From contig JAKSGN010000003.1 of NCBI GenBank assembly GCA_024180945.1, positions 2,852,001 through 2,916,000 of the forward strand: a DNA stretch of 64,000 nt. The letters are read 5' to 3'. The notes beneath the pieces are model-generated. The model was not told the origin of the DNA and made no database searches. It was given only the letters and a program-made list of their open reading frames with translations. Of the stretch, positions 1-11,071 are shown piece after piece. This DNA is from Macrophomina tecta (taxonomy: Eukaryota; Ascomycota; Dothideomycetes; Botryosphaeriales; Botryosphaeriaceae). Numbering within the stretch: position 1 is the first letter of the stretch; each line of letters begins with the position of its first letter. The position numbers and the translations under genes are program-made.

Positions 1-554
1 ATTTGGTATAGCGAAGAGGAATAATCTACTACAACTGCGTTGTGCGTAGAACAGATTCACCATCAAGAAAACATCGGAAGAAGTCGAATCTCGCACAAAT
101 GGTATGGGTGTCTAATACGACTGTCTCCGGCGTACAACTCTTCGTCAACCACAACTTCCTCGCAAGGTTTGCCAAATGCGTCCGCTGCAGGTCTGTGCTG
201 TCACCCTGATCGATGGCATCTTCGTTTTACAGTATCACTTCATTCTCGTTCTCGGCCGCCATATACGGCGAATGAAAACTTGCGCCAAGGCTCTTAAGAA
301 CTGAGGCGCTTCCATAGCGCACTGGAATTCGCAATCCTTGCGAGGGCCGCGTGCTTCAAGTTCACAAAGCGGAAGCTGTCGGATGTAGGCATTGACTCGA
401 GATGACGCAGACAACACACCTATACTGCGCCTGCAACAAATATTAATTTGATTCTACACGCCTGTTCGCGGCACGTGTGTCGACAAACTAAGAAAATCCT
501 TCCAGGCCTAAATCCACCACCGCTCGAGGAACCACCCTCTCCTGACAACTCAAC
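1..554. other. Intergenic, no gene seen
   Basis: No reading frame here has family resemblance or coherent splicing. It is the 3' flank of the oxalate decarboxylase gene. A CACGTG hexamer lies at 472-477. Confidence 0.6.
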
Positions 555-2132
555 CTAGAGCTGCTCCTCCGAATAGTCCGTCTCCGTCAAATTTCTGTCC
601 CCCGGCAAAATGAACTGCTTCGTCTTCGGCAGCCTCCTCACAAAGTCATCGTCCACGCCTAGGTGATCCTTGACCACCTGCGGCGGCGTCAATCCTAACC
701 ACTGCGCCACGCTCACATCGTTGTAAACCCCCGCCCGCAGCACCTCCAGGTACACCAGCGTCTCCGTCCCCGTGTTCTCGACGTAGTGGCTGTCCGGCAC
801 GGGAATGTATCCGACATCGCCGGCCGTAAAGTCGAACGTCCTGCTCGACTCGGGCGCATCGAACACCGTGACGCGGCCCTGGCCAGCGAGGAAGTACGTC
901 CACTCGTCGCTGTCCGTGTGCCAGTGCAGCTCACGCATGGCGCCGGGCTCGATTTCGAAGAGTGCGGCGGCGAAGGTATTTGCGATGGGGAAAGATTCCG
1001 GGTCGATAATCTTCACGGTGCCGCCGGGGACGCGGTAGGGCTGCTGCTGGCTGAGGTGGTAGCTGTACGCTTGCTCCGGCGGGATGGCGCCAGCGGGGCC
1101 CGTGGTGTTCTGCTCGCTGATGTTGGCGGGCGCGGGCGTGCCGGGGAAGATGTACAGCTCGCCGTCGGGTAGGTTCTTGAAGGCGTCGACGTTGGTGCGG
1201 AAGTTCTTGGCGAGGACTTGCTTCGGGTTGCGCTCGAACAGCTCCGAGACGAGGAAGGTGCCGTCTTCGGAGAAGGAGCCGTCGTCGAAGACGAGCAGGA
1301 ATTCAACACCCCCGTCGAGCGCCTGGATCGAGTGCGGGATGCCCGCAGGGAAGAACCACACGTCGCCCGCTTGCAGGTCGTCGACGAAGTTCTGCCCGTT
1401 TTGGTCCATGGCTGCGATGCGGACGCTGCCGTTGAGGATGAGTGACCATTCGTTTTGCTTGTGCCAGTGCAGCTCGCGGTACGCGTGGGGCTCCAGGCGC
1501 ATGTCGACGCCTGCCATGGCTGTTGCGCTGGGGAGCTGATTGACGTTTTGCTGACGCGCCCAGCCAGCGCTCTTGATGCCATGGCGGTTGTGAGACAGTC
1601 CCAGAGGCCATTTAGCGTTCGGTACGTCCCCACTGTCTGTCCCAGGCGGAGCAAAGAGGTCCGGGTTCAACCTATCGTAGGCCTCAGTGCCTGAGATGCA
1701 GTTAGTTTATAGTGAAGAGGTAAGCCTCTAACCTGAGGAGTGTGACAGGAAGGACAACTTACGCGGGCCCGGGTCAGTGGGATCTTGTGTCCCTCCGCGA
1801 ATCGGCTGAGGGTTCTTGACGGTGGAAATATCAATGTAAACGCCGAGTTCCGCGTCCAGCGATTGTCCGGGGCCAAGCTCGAAGTCCTCAGGAGGAATTT
1901 CAGTTGTCTCCTGAGAGACTGGGTTCGACGGATTGTAGCCACGCAGTGAACCAGAGCCTCGAAGTGACCCTGATGCGCCTGGTGGGCCAGGAGAATCTGC
2001 CCCTCCGCCTGGAGAGGAACCTGACGAGCCACCGCTGTCTTGCCCGGAGTCTGATCCCTGCTGCGGAGCAGGAAGTGCCGATGCTGAGCCCAGCAGCAGT
2101 GCAGTCGCAAGAACAGCGGAAGAGACTCTCAT
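555..2132 (-). CDS. Secreted bicupin oxalate decarboxylase
   Basis: Two exons, 2132-1763 and 1690-555, around a 72-bp intron (donor GTAAGT, acceptor CTCAG), give 501 aa. Residues 1-19 form a signal peptide. A Ser/Gly/Pro-rich linker precedes two cupin domains. Cupin 1 has HWH at about 198-200, E204 and H243 (IPHS). Cupin 2 has HWH at about 379-381 in MRELHWH. These are the manganese ligands of the family. The lid loop SEDGT (about 264-268) aligns with the SENST lid of Bacillus OxdC and keeps its catalytic Glu, which favours decarboxylase (oxalate to formate plus CO2) over oxalate oxidase. The enzyme probably acts outside the cell or in the wall, against self-made or host oxalate. A TATA-like box lies about 75 bp upstream of the start. 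Confidence 0.93.
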
Positions 2133-2206
2133 GATTCAGATGGCAATGCCAGAATAATGCGAGTGTTCGATAGCGAAGGCACTCAATGACTGAGAGTGCA
2201 TCCTGA

Positions 2207-2214
2207 ATATATAC
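2207..2214 (-). promoter_or_regulatory. Putative TATA box of oxalate decarboxylase gene
   Basis: A TATATA core on the minus strand, 75-80 bp upstream of the ATG at 2132. Position and sequence suit a core promoter of an inducible gene. Inference only. Confidence 0.45.
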
Positions 2215-3735
2215 ACGGACGAGTGGGATTTACTGTCGACATGATTGTTCATGTGGATGACGTCGGCACAAGCATATGTCGGCAAGAGTAAAGGCTGCAG
2301 TGACGCAGCTATGCCGGCATGACTAAAGGCAGATGATCCCGGAGCGGACTGTGACGGGATGCGCAGCGGCATGTCTGGAACACGCAAGTACCCGTGGCAG
2401 CGGCAGCCAATTCGAAAGGGCTGATGACAGGAAGATTTGAAAAGAGGTCTGAGGCTCACCTTGCAGAGCACCGGCTCAGGCCTAGGATTGAACAGAAAGG
2501 AGGAAAGTACGATCATCTGCGTATAGGCACGTCACGTCTTCCCCGAATTGTGACCTATATTTCTTGGCGACAAGCTTAGAGAAGCTTCACTAGCGCTTAT
2601 CTTTGCCTGTCATCGTTAGCAAAGGCATCCCCAGCCGGGGTTGCGAGCAGTAAACGTGTGGGGAAGGGTTTAGTCATGACGCATTCTCCTCGGCAACCGC
2701 TTTGGCAGGCCAATGCCATTAGAAATACCGCGCTTGCTCGCTTTTCATAGTGAAAAGTTGCCACAATTTATCCCGTAGGAGAACCAAAGACGTCAGAAAT
2801 CAACTGCAAGCTGTCTTTCGATTCGGATTATAAACCAACGGGCGACCACCAAAAATCAGCTTGATAACACAGGATCTTCGTACATCTCATGGTCGCATCC
2901 TCTCGGTACAACCTTCAATTGGAATCAGCACGGATACTCGGCATCACCAATTGAAGCTATTCAATAGTCAAGATCTTCGAGCCATAGTCCTCGTGGTATC
3001 TCCTGTGGGTTTCGCCAGCTTGCTGCCAATTGACTCCTATCCAATGCGATGTTGAGCACTCGAGCCTCCACATCATTGATCTCTGCAGATGCTCACGACA
3101 TCCCGCTTTGGCTGATAACCAAGACCAATATCCGATCTGATGCAAGATAGGACCGATTTTTCTGACTTGCAAGACGGACGTCGCAGACCTTCGTAGTGCA
3201 ATGGCCGGATAATCGGTGTGGTTTCCTGGGCGTGACAACCATATCTCTCCGTATACCCCCATAAAAATGCCTTTAAGCCCTTTGTGGATCCGATAGATGT
3301 ATGGCAACACCGCGGATGGGTTCGAGGGAGGGTGGCCTTAAGGTGGCTAGGTGGAGGCAAAGGTGATAAGGATAAAACGACTCGAATGACTCTGATGTCA
3401 AGCCTTACTACAGAGCCCAACAGACCAAGCTCTTACTTGCCAAGGACCCGAAAAATTTGGCGAAGAATCAGATCGAGGTTCTGCGACACTGGAAGAGAAT
3501 TCGCGCGTGAAACGCGATAAACAGGCGCATCTTAGTCTTCCCAGTTCCGGAAGGGCGTGTATGGACATGGATAGCAGTCTGGAGGCCATTCAAAGAATTC
3601 TAGACCGGTTGATAGTTTCCCTCAAGCCACGCGCTGAGGGTATCATTTGCTAAATGCGACCATCTCGCATTTCATCAGACTGCCGTCTTCCGGTATGTTG
3701 GTCGGGCCTATCGCAACCGGATACCGAAGGAGGCT
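2215..3735. other. Intergenic, 1.5 kb, no gene seen
   Basis: Short frames only, none resembling a known family. The first part is presumably the oxalate decarboxylase promoter. It contains a perfect 10-bp palindrome, ATGCCGGCAT, at 2311-2320. Confidence 0.55.
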
Positions 3736-4460
3736 CTAATCCAAGAAGCCCATCTCCTCATCCATAACACCTTGGAGACCAGGCGCTGTTCGGTGAGGGC
3801 CACTATTAATGGGAGGCCAGTTCCTCTGGCGCTTGCGGAGTTCTTCGGCCTGAGGAATAGAGGAGGAGAGGTTGCTGTGATATTGGTCAGCGGTGAGCTT
3901 GAGAAATGACGCAGTCCTCAGCGTACTCAAGCTTCCCGTGAATTACATATCCCTGTTGTTCGAGAATCTCGGCGAGCTCCAACTGGTGATTGTCTAACAG
4001 AGTCGGATTCGGGACGACGATTAGAGGGACGTTCAGGCGCAGTGCATCGAGGATGGAGCCGGAGCCTAGGTCATGGTGGGATCGAAGTTAGTGCGAGCTG
4101 TGCATATCTTGAATTGAATTCGGGCGAAACATTACCAGCATGGCTGACTATCACGCCTTCTTTCGAAGCGTCTTTGGGGTCGCCTTTGGCGAGCTGCATT
4201 TGGGCAGCAATGCCGTTTTCGCGGAAGCTGAAGCCAGAAACCTCGACCCCGTACTGATTGATTGCCTCTTTATCTTGCACGACCTCTTGCCATAATTTCC
4301 TGTTCTTGCCGTACTGGACAAGCAGATCGGTATAGCCTTCTTGGTGGAGAGCGCGCAGAAAGTCGGGTTGTGTGCAGGCACGGACAAGCTCGTCGAAAGT
4401 TGCAGTAGCTCCAATGGTGACGAAGCAGACCTTCTTGCGGGCCTGGGTATCTGCTGACAT
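3736..4460 (-). CDS. ALG13: UDP-GlcNAc transferase subunit ALG13
   Basis: Three exons, 4460-4136, 4065-3927 and 3874-3736, with introns of 70 and 52 bp, give 200 aa, the usual fungal ALG13 length. The protein starts [19 protein letters not shown] and has the GT28 C-terminal-type fold: [14 protein letters not shown] at the N-terminus, [13 protein letters not shown] across the first splice, then [19 protein letters not shown]. The tail ends [11 protein letters not shown], as in orthologues. ALG13 is the cytosolic catalytic half of the ER enzyme that adds the second GlcNAc to dolichol-PP-GlcNAc. Its partner ALG14 anchors it to the membrane. The 52-bp intron (donor GTACGC, branch CTGAC) is needed to join GKL to DNLSSSI. 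The gene is divergent from mS35, with 181 bp between the starts. Confidence 0.94.
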
Positions 4461-4641
4461 TTTTTGAGCGAATGCAACACGTCGGGGATGGATGGCAGCA
4501 GAGGATGTGGACCTTGCGGAGCGGAGGCGATGATGGTGCCAAGACGGGCGGGCTCGGTGGTCCGCAAAGATTCTGGAGATCACACTACACAGGACCGACA
4601 CCACCGCCCGCGACCCTCCACCTGCCATTGCCCCCGCAACA

Positions 4642-5774
4642 ATGGCCTCCGCCGCCAAGCGCCTGGCATTCTATGTCCGGGCTGCCCGTCCCAGCCCCCT
4701 GCGCATATCCCAACGATGCGCTCGCGACCTTCCAGCCCAGTGGCAGCCCCAGCGATGCTTCTCCACCACACCCGCACCGCTCGCCAAAGACGACAAGGAC
4801 GCTGACGGCGAGGGCGAGAAGGAGAAGCAGGTCGACCATCAGTACGAGGACTTCAAGCGCGTGCTGGGCGAAGACCTGCCCACCAAGGGCCAGGCACTGC
4901 ACCAGATCCTCCAAGGCGTCGATCCCTCCGAGCTCTCGGGCTACGTCGAGCGAAGAGAACGCCCGGCTCGCGAGGGCTTCTGGATGGAGGGCGAGCCCGA
5001 TATGGGCGAGGACGAGGAGTGGCACGGCGACGATATCACCTCAACTGGTCATGCCGAGCTGGAGCAGCAGCGCGAGATCCGCGAGTACATGCGCATCGCC
5101 GCATGGGAGATGCCGTTGCTAGCAAGTATGCAGCCCATTGCGCCCGCCCTCATCAGCCCCCTCTCGTACTGACCAATTGCTTAGAGTATGCGAAGCCCTT
5201 CCAGCCTCCCACCAACGAAACTCCGCTCCGCTTCCGGTACACTACCTACATGGGCGAGCACCACCCGTCGGAGCGCAAGGTCGTCGTTGAGTTCAGCGTG
5301 CCCGATCTCCCCAACCTCACCCAAGTCCAGCGCGACAAGCTCATCAAGCTTGCCGGCCCGCGCTACAACCCCGATACCCAGGTCATCAAAATGAGCGCCG
5401 AGCACTTCGACACCCAGGCCCAGAATAAGCGCTACCTCGGCGATGTTATCAAGGACCTGCTGGACGAAGCTAGGAATCCCAAGGACACCTTTGCCGATGT
5501 ACCCTTTGACTTCCGCCACCACAAGCCCAAGGTCTTCCACCAGTTTCCCAAGGAATGGGCATTGACACCCGAGCGCAAGAAGCATTTGGAGCAGAGGCGG
5601 CGGAAGAGGCTTGAGATTGAGCAGCAGAAGAGAGAGGAGGGTCTGCTGGTAGATGGAAGTCATATTGTTCAGGAGGCACTGACGAACCCCGTCTTTGAGG
5701 CACCACAGCCGTTGCTGGTCCAGCAAGGCAAGACTCCTGCAAAGAGACCACAGACTATAGGCGTCAGGGTATGA
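4642..5774 (+). CDS. RSM24: Mitochondrial small ribosomal subunit protein mS35 (Rsm24)
   Basis: Two exons, 4642-5125 and 5185-5774, flank a 59-bp intron (donor GTATGC, branch CTGAC, acceptor TTAG) and give 357 aa. The first 45 residues are rich in Arg and Ala, almost free of acidic residues, and contain RCFSTTP, a typical mitochondrial presequence cleavage context. The body has the MRP-S28/mS35 domain (roughly 170-290), with RYNPDTQVIKMS and KRYLGDVIKDLLDEA. A basic, Arg/Lys-rich helix follows at about 300-325. It is a structural component of the mitoribosomal 37S subunit. It shares a short bidirectional promoter with ALG13. Confidence 0.9.
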
Positions 5775-6428
5775 GGGAACGCTTGCATGGGACGGGCGCT
5801 GGGCGATTGGGTGTAAAATACGGGCGCGGGAAAAGACGTGTATACTACTCGACGGAACCGGAGTATGATAAGCTAATTCTCCACCTCGAAAGCAGACGCA
5901 GGCTGGTAACGGAGATATCTTTGCAATACGCTTAAACTTACCGATTTCTTCCACAGTTTGTGGTGGAAAAAAGGAAAGAATTTAAGGATGCTAGCCGCTT
6001 CCTTCTGGCACTTACCAACAGCTTAATACTCCTTTTTCGGCTCGCGCGATAAATGGGAGGAAATCAGAACAGATTCTGACCAAGAGAGGGTTGTGAGGAA
6101 AACTTGCTAGATGTATGAGCGTCATGAGCACTGTTACAGCAACCCCCACGAGATGGCTCCCGATCCTATTCTTTCCTGTGCCTTTATAGAACCTTCTTAC
6201 ACGACCGACTCACGGCATGGCGTCTGAGGTGCACGGGAACTCACGTGCAACCGCGCGGAGTTCGTGAGAGGAACAATAAAACTGCGTCGCGTCGACGTCA
6301 CGCCCCTACTCCCACCTTTCCGCCTTTACATAGCCATTTACAAGTGTTATGGACCATCAATCTCGTACTGCTCTCTGCCAACGCATTGATCGAACCACCT
6401 TTGTTAATAGTCGCATCAAGTGTCGAGG
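5775..6428. other. Intergenic between mS35 and the DUF7726 relic
   Basis: 3' flank of mS35, with nothing coding recognised. A CACGTG hexamer is at 6242-6247. Confidence 0.6.
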
Positions 6429-7484
6429 ATGAGCGCTATGGCTTCCACCGCATCTGTGAGCACTTTTGTCCGTCCTGTGTTGCGTGTACCGACTTGCTTA
6501 TGTCCATCGTGGCATACCAGACTGGCACTGGCTAATCTAGGCGACGAAACCAATATTCCTGTGGCACCGCCGCAGAGAAAGGACCCAAACAACCCAGCCA
6601 TGAGCCCGCCACCACGTCCGCAAAGGGCGCTGACATTGGCAGTAAGCGCAGCCACGCCATCGAAGAACCCCAAGAGTTCAACGACTCGGGTTGACGGGAG
6701 GTGCTCGCGAGCATGTCCATTGACAAGAGCTGCAGCCAGGTGCGTCGCATTGTCCACCGCCTCATCAACAACAACGCGATTCAGGTGTGCGAATCCTGCA
6801 GCAGGATCGACTTCTCCAACCACTTGTATAATAAATTCATGAAGTAGAGCGGCGCTACCAAGGGCGCCAGTTCTAACCACTACATGAACACCTGGGCCAA
6901 CTTCGAGTATCGCAAGATGGACGGCGTCAAGCTGCCCACCGCCCAGACCGTCGCCAGGAGTAGTAGACCGAGGCTGTTGGCAATGGCAAGTCGACCGACT
7001 CCCTGGGCGCTGCTGCGAAGGACAAGGGCAGCCCCACCGCCGCAGACCTTGCGGGCATCCCCCTCCCCGGTCAGGAGGATGACTCCGTCGAGGTGTACGA
7101 CCCGTGCGACAAGTTGCGTAAGTGGATTAACGCCTACATGAAGAAGCCCGGCGTCACCCAGGCCCAGTTCTGCCACGACCAGCCCACCATGTAGAGCGGC
7201 GGCACGAAGGTCGCGGACGCCCTACTCAATACCTTCCGCAACAGAAAAAGCTTGACCACCGGCAATACTTGCCCGATACTCTATGCTGGCTACGTCTTCG
7301 TTGAGAATACGAGACCGAAAGAAAATAAGCCTAAGTCTAAGTTCGAGGAGGACATGGACGAGATTCGCGCAAGGGCGGTGGAGTTGATATCAAGCACGGA
7401 CATGATGGCGGTCTCTTATGCCATCCGTCGGAGAGGCTGCGGGAGGATAAGTATGGCAGCCTTCATATTGACAAGATTTTCTGA
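6429..7484 (+). pseudogene. Decayed DUF7726-type gene (two repeats)
   Basis: Pieces of a fungal DUF7726-like protein can be read in order across frame breaks. Repeat 1 holds VLASMSIDKSCSQVRRIVHR and then SNHYMNTWANFEYRKMDG. Repeat 2 holds VYDPCDKLRKWINAYMKKPG, VTQAQFCHD, AGYVFVENTRPKENKPKSKF and a tail REDKYGSLHIDKIF ending at a TGA at 7482. Damage seen: in-frame TGA at 6692, TAG at 6845, TAG at 7192, and frame changes near 6962 and 7395. A plausible first exon begins at ATG 6429 (MASTAS) with a GTGAGC donor. Both TAG codons sit at equivalent places of the two repeats (FMK-stop-SGATKG and PTM-stop-SGGTKV), where relatives, from memory, have Gln. Function of intact members is unknown to me. 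Family naming is from recognition, not a search. Confidence 0.68.
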
Positions 7485-7845
7485 GCGTCATCAGCTTGAA
7501 CACTGCTGTCACCTATGTCTGTAACGGTGTAATCATGTATTCTTCACTGTGTTTTATTAGTCACGCAACTTTATTTGTTTTTTGCTAACTTTATTTCCTA
7601 TACTCCAAAGAGCGTCTCATTGGTATCTAGAGGCTGCATCAGCTTCCGAGGTGACTTGTCAGTGAGTGGCCAAGTAGTCCTCGACGCAAGTGTCCAACTC
7701 AATGTACCAAGCCACTAACATATGTGCACGCGTCTCTCACGGTTGCTCTGCCAAAGTGCAGCACGATTACATCCAAGCATCAGGCCTCAACCCTTCACGT
7801 ACCACTACAAGCCAAACCAAACCACGGCGCACCCCAACCCCTCTC
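7485..7845. other. Intergenic, nothing seen
   Basis: Spacer between the DUF7726 relic and the stop codon of the SDR gene. No feature recognised. Confidence 0.6.
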
Positions 7846-8613
7846 TCACTTCTTCCCTTCTCCCTTCTCCATCAACAACCTCGCACCCCACTCCTTAATC
7901 CTCTCATGCACCACAATTCGGTCCTCCCCGACCTCAACTCCCCTCTTAGCCACCTCGACCAACACCGCCGCCACCTCTTCGACCCGGCAGCTCGGCAGCA
8001 CAAACGTCGTCAACAGCGTCCCCACCACCGTCGGCCTCTTCTCATACACCCCACACGGCCTGACACTGTAGGCCTCAAAAACCGGGCCTTCCTCCTTCGC
8101 GCTCTCCTCCGCCATCCCAAAAAGCATCTTCTCCGCCATGCCCTTCACCACCCGCGTGCGGCCCATGACCCACAGCCTCCTGCCCTCCTCCCACTCGGTC
8201 GCATGCCCGCTCAAGAACACGAACCTAAACCGGCCCCCCTCCGCAAACGGCACGACGCCCTCCGCCAGCGCCCGCGCGCACGCCCGCGTGTACTCGACAC
8301 TCACCCGCACGTACTCGGCGTCGCTCTCCCAGCGGCGCGCGCTGCGCTGCGTGTGGCGCCCGCCGATGCACCAGATGCAGGCGCTCACGCCGCGGAGCTG
8401 GGCGAGGAGGGCGGGCGGGTAGGTCGAGAAGTCGGTGGTGGTGAGTTGGACAAGTTTGGGAGAGGAGAGGTGGGTGGCTGGGGAGAGGAAGGGCGAGGTC
8501 GACAGAGGGGCGCGGGTGAGCGTGTAGACGGTCGTGATGGAGGCGTCGGCGAGGAGGGCGTGCAGCGTGTGGGAGCCGATCAGGCCGGTTGCGCCGGTTA
8601 GGAGGACTTTCAT
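7846..8613 (-). CDS. Atypical SDR, HTATIP2/FMP52-like NAD(P)-binding protein
   Basis: Single exon, 255 aa. The protein begins MKVLLTGATGLIGSHTL, a Rossmann glycine motif (GATGLIG, residues 7-13) typical of extended or atypical short-chain dehydrogenases. It continues with CIWCIGGR (where HTATIP2/FMP52-type proteins have CLGTTR-like motifs), RFVFLSGHAT and YSVRPCGVYE. No classical YxxxK catalytic pair is obvious, which is common in this subfamily. The substrate is unknown. Homologues include the FMP52 group, found at the mitochondrial outer membrane in yeast. I chose the ATG at 8613 because the glycine motif follows at once. Longer upstream frames lack conservation. Confidence 0.82.
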   Translation of the reverse strand: MKVLLTGATGLIGSHTLHALLADASITTVYTLTRAPLSTSPFLSPATHLSSPKLVQLTTTDFSTYPPALLAQLRGVSACIWCIGGRHTQRSARRWESDAEYVRVSVEYTRACARALAEGVVPFAEGGRFRFVFLSGHATEWEEGRRLWVMGRTRVVKGMAEKMLFGMAEESAKEEGPVFEAYSVRPCGVYEKRPTVVGTLLTTFVLPSCRVEEVAAVLVEVAKRGVEVGEDRIVVHERIKEWGARLLMEKGEGKK

Positions 8614-9165
8614 TTTTCCCTCCCCTCTCTTTTTGCTTCTGATGAGTGTCGTTTCCTCTTCCTTCCTTTCTGGAAGAAGCAACTGACGAGGTTGATTCGG
8701 CTGTCGTTTTTTTTCCCTCTTTTTCTTTTTTTGGCAATAGCCTCTTGCGCGGCCGAGGTTGTGAAGCTTTGGTTAGTGTTTTGAGGAGGCGGTGAGGGGG
8801 CGTGGACGCGGGTAAATAGTAGGTTGGTAGGACACGGGATAGTCCGGAGAGCCAGGAAAGCTTATTACACACGGCTTGCAAGGATTTACGGTCATAAATT
8901 ATAGCTCGCGTTAGCTTACCCGGACGAAGCAGGAACAGGAAAAAGGTACGTTGGAACTTTGCACCGTGCCGAATTTCTTGACTGGGCTTTAATTGCACTA
9001 TCCATCCCATATGTTCGGGAGCCAAGCCACAACGGTTATACTTCTCTTGAGATTAGCAACGAATGTCAAGTATGTGTGCGCCACAACCAAAAACTAGAAA
9101 CCATCGTAGACCCTTAGTTCATAGCATCGGGCGGTAAAACTTTGCCCTCTCCGCACCAATCCACA
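8614..9165. other. Intergenic, promoter side of SDR gene
   Basis: About 550 bp, with pyrimidine-rich stretches just upstream of the SDR start. No gene recognised. Confidence 0.55.
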
Positions 9166-10875
9166 TCAGTCTTTCCAGACCTTAGACACGAAATCCTCAA
9201 CATCCGCCCACAGATCCTCTGGGCATTCCAAGGCCGCAAAGTGCCCACCCTATATTTTAACTCATTAGCGGTCATCCCCTATAGGTTATAACTAACAAGG
9301 GAAAAAAAAAAAAACCAAACGTACCTTTTCGTGCGCATAGAAGTGCGTCACCGTGGGATCAGCCTTGATCAAGTCCTTCGGCGGTGCCACAATCTCCTTC
9401 GGGAACCACGACTGGGCCCTCGGCTTGCCATTAGTGAGCTGCGCAATGCCGGTGGATCCATCCGCAGCAAGCATCTGGACCGAGGCAGATCATGAGCTGT
9501 TAGCAACAAGGTATCTCTCTGACCTCCAGCACAAAATGTGCGAGAAAGGGGACATTTTCTCACCGCGCGGTAGCACCAGATCGAGGTCGGATAGGACCCG
9601 CTGAACCAGTAGATGGAGACGTTGTTCAAAATGGTGTCGAGTGAAGGCGTTGTAGCCGGGTCGGCCCACTCGATCATCTTCTCGCCGATCCTAGATCGAG
9701 TAGGATGCCATCAAAGGTTGTTCATGGGCCAAGCGCCGGGCGTATTCTTACCAGGCGAGTAGGGAAACAGGACTGTTTCCAATTGCGAGGCCAGCGGTGC
9801 TAGGCCGGGTCCCCTGGAGGTTGGCATACCCCATACCCGTAGCCCAGAACTTCTGTACATTTTGCAAGTGCTCACTCTTTAGTGTATCACCTAGCCCATC
9901 TCCAGCTCCAGGGGAGAGTCCCTTGAAATATACGTTGAGGTGCGTTGCTATATGCAAGAAAGATTTTTTCCAGTCAGCATGTACAGCATCTTCTTAAGAT
10001 AGAACTAGCTTTGCAGGAGAGATTTAAAGGGTAGAACTGACCCTTCACCGGCTCGTACACTGCGGCCAAAGTTTCAGCGATCGGACCGCCCAGATCGCCC
10101 CCTTGAGTGACGTAGCCACGCTCACCAAACCCGAGCGCAAGCATCGCCTTGTGTAGAACTCGGGCGGTGTCCGAGATGAGCCAGTCCTTATTGAGCGGCG
10201 GCGGTGAGGAGAAGCCGAAGCCAATCAAAGACGGGACGATGATGTGGTATGGCAGCGTCTCCGGCGCGGACGCATACTTCTCCCGCAGGTGGAGCATCAT
10301 GGGGACGAATTCGATGAACGATCCTAAGTCTAAGTAAGCAGCACAACTCCCAGGGCGTGGATTCGATGGACTAACCGGGCCACCCATGAGAAAAGTGGAT
10401 GGGCACTGCATCCTTGTTCTCCGAGAAGAGGGCCGCGAAATGTACGGTGTACTTTTGGCCGTCGTCGTCCTCGACTTCGACATTGAATTGCGGGATGCTG
10501 TTCAGGACATCCTCCTGCTTCCTCCTGCATATACCCCGCATTGCCGCAATCAGCATCTCACGCCAAGACCCGACCATCACACGGCGGCTCTCCGCGCTGC
10601 CTGCCCGCCGGTTGATGGGATGGGTTGGGAAATCAGCCTTACCAATCGTATGTGTTCTGCCAGTAGTCCACCGCCTCCACAAGCCAGTCTCTCGGCGTGC
10701 CAAACCTTCGATCGGTATGCCCGTTCTCCCAGTTCGGACGCGGGATGGGCAGGAGCTTGAGGAGGGTCTTCAAGCTCTGGAGATCTTCATCGGAGACATC
10801 GATCTTGAATGACGACAGTGCCCCCTCGGGGGACACGGGGTACGGAGGCTTAGAAAAAAGTAGCTGCGACGACAT
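9166..10875 (-). CDS. Epoxide hydrolase, alpha/beta-hydrolase with EHN domain
   Basis: Seven exons give 406 aa: 10875-10643, 10524-10376, 10323-10042, 9947-9752, 9690-9564, 9474-9325 and 9249-9166. Introns run 52-118 bp and all splice in phase. The N-terminus is the epoxide-hydrolase N-terminal (EHN) region (FKIDVSDEDL... to YDWRKQEDVLN). The alpha/beta-hydrolase core follows, with oxyanion-hole HGWPG (124-128), nucleophile elbow QGGDLGG with D204, and the catalytic His in GGHFAALE (H382) near the C-terminus. It would open epoxides to vicinal diols through an Asp-ester intermediate. The length fits microsomal-type fungal members. The substrate could be a xenobiotic, a fatty-acid epoxide or a metabolite intermediate. 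No biosynthetic cluster is adjacent. Confidence 0.92.
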
Positions 10876-11019
10876 TTGGCCGCGTTGTCAGGGTTGGCGT
10901 GAGCTGCTGCACCCTAGGCCTGCGTAACTCGGAGTGCAGCTTTATAGACTGATTTGAAATCCGCATCTAGGCATCCATGCCCCACTTGTCAGAGCTGTCA
11001 CAGGGTTCAATCGCGGCTA

Positions 11020-11025
11020 CACGTG
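11020..11025. promoter_or_regulatory. CACGTG E-box upstream of epoxide hydrolase
   Basis: Palindromic CACGTG about 145 bp upstream of the epoxide hydrolase start, overlapping the first copy of the 16-bp repeat. This is the core recognised by several fungal bHLH factors. Function inferred. Confidence 0.35.
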
Positions 11026-11071
11026 CGGAGTTGCTGAGGTGCGGAGTTGCGGATTTGCGGAGCTGCAGACG
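11024..11071. repeat. Three tandem 16-bp repeats
   Basis: Three adjacent units at 11024-11039, 11040-11055 and 11056-11071 share TGCGGAG followed by TTGC or CTGC. They lie 149-196 bp upstream of the epoxide hydrolase ATG. Confidence 0.8.

Noticed and set aside
7690..8601. Long plus-strand frame opposite the SDR gene
   Set aside because: Low-complexity Pro/Arg/His translation. The minus strand has a clear Rossmann protein.
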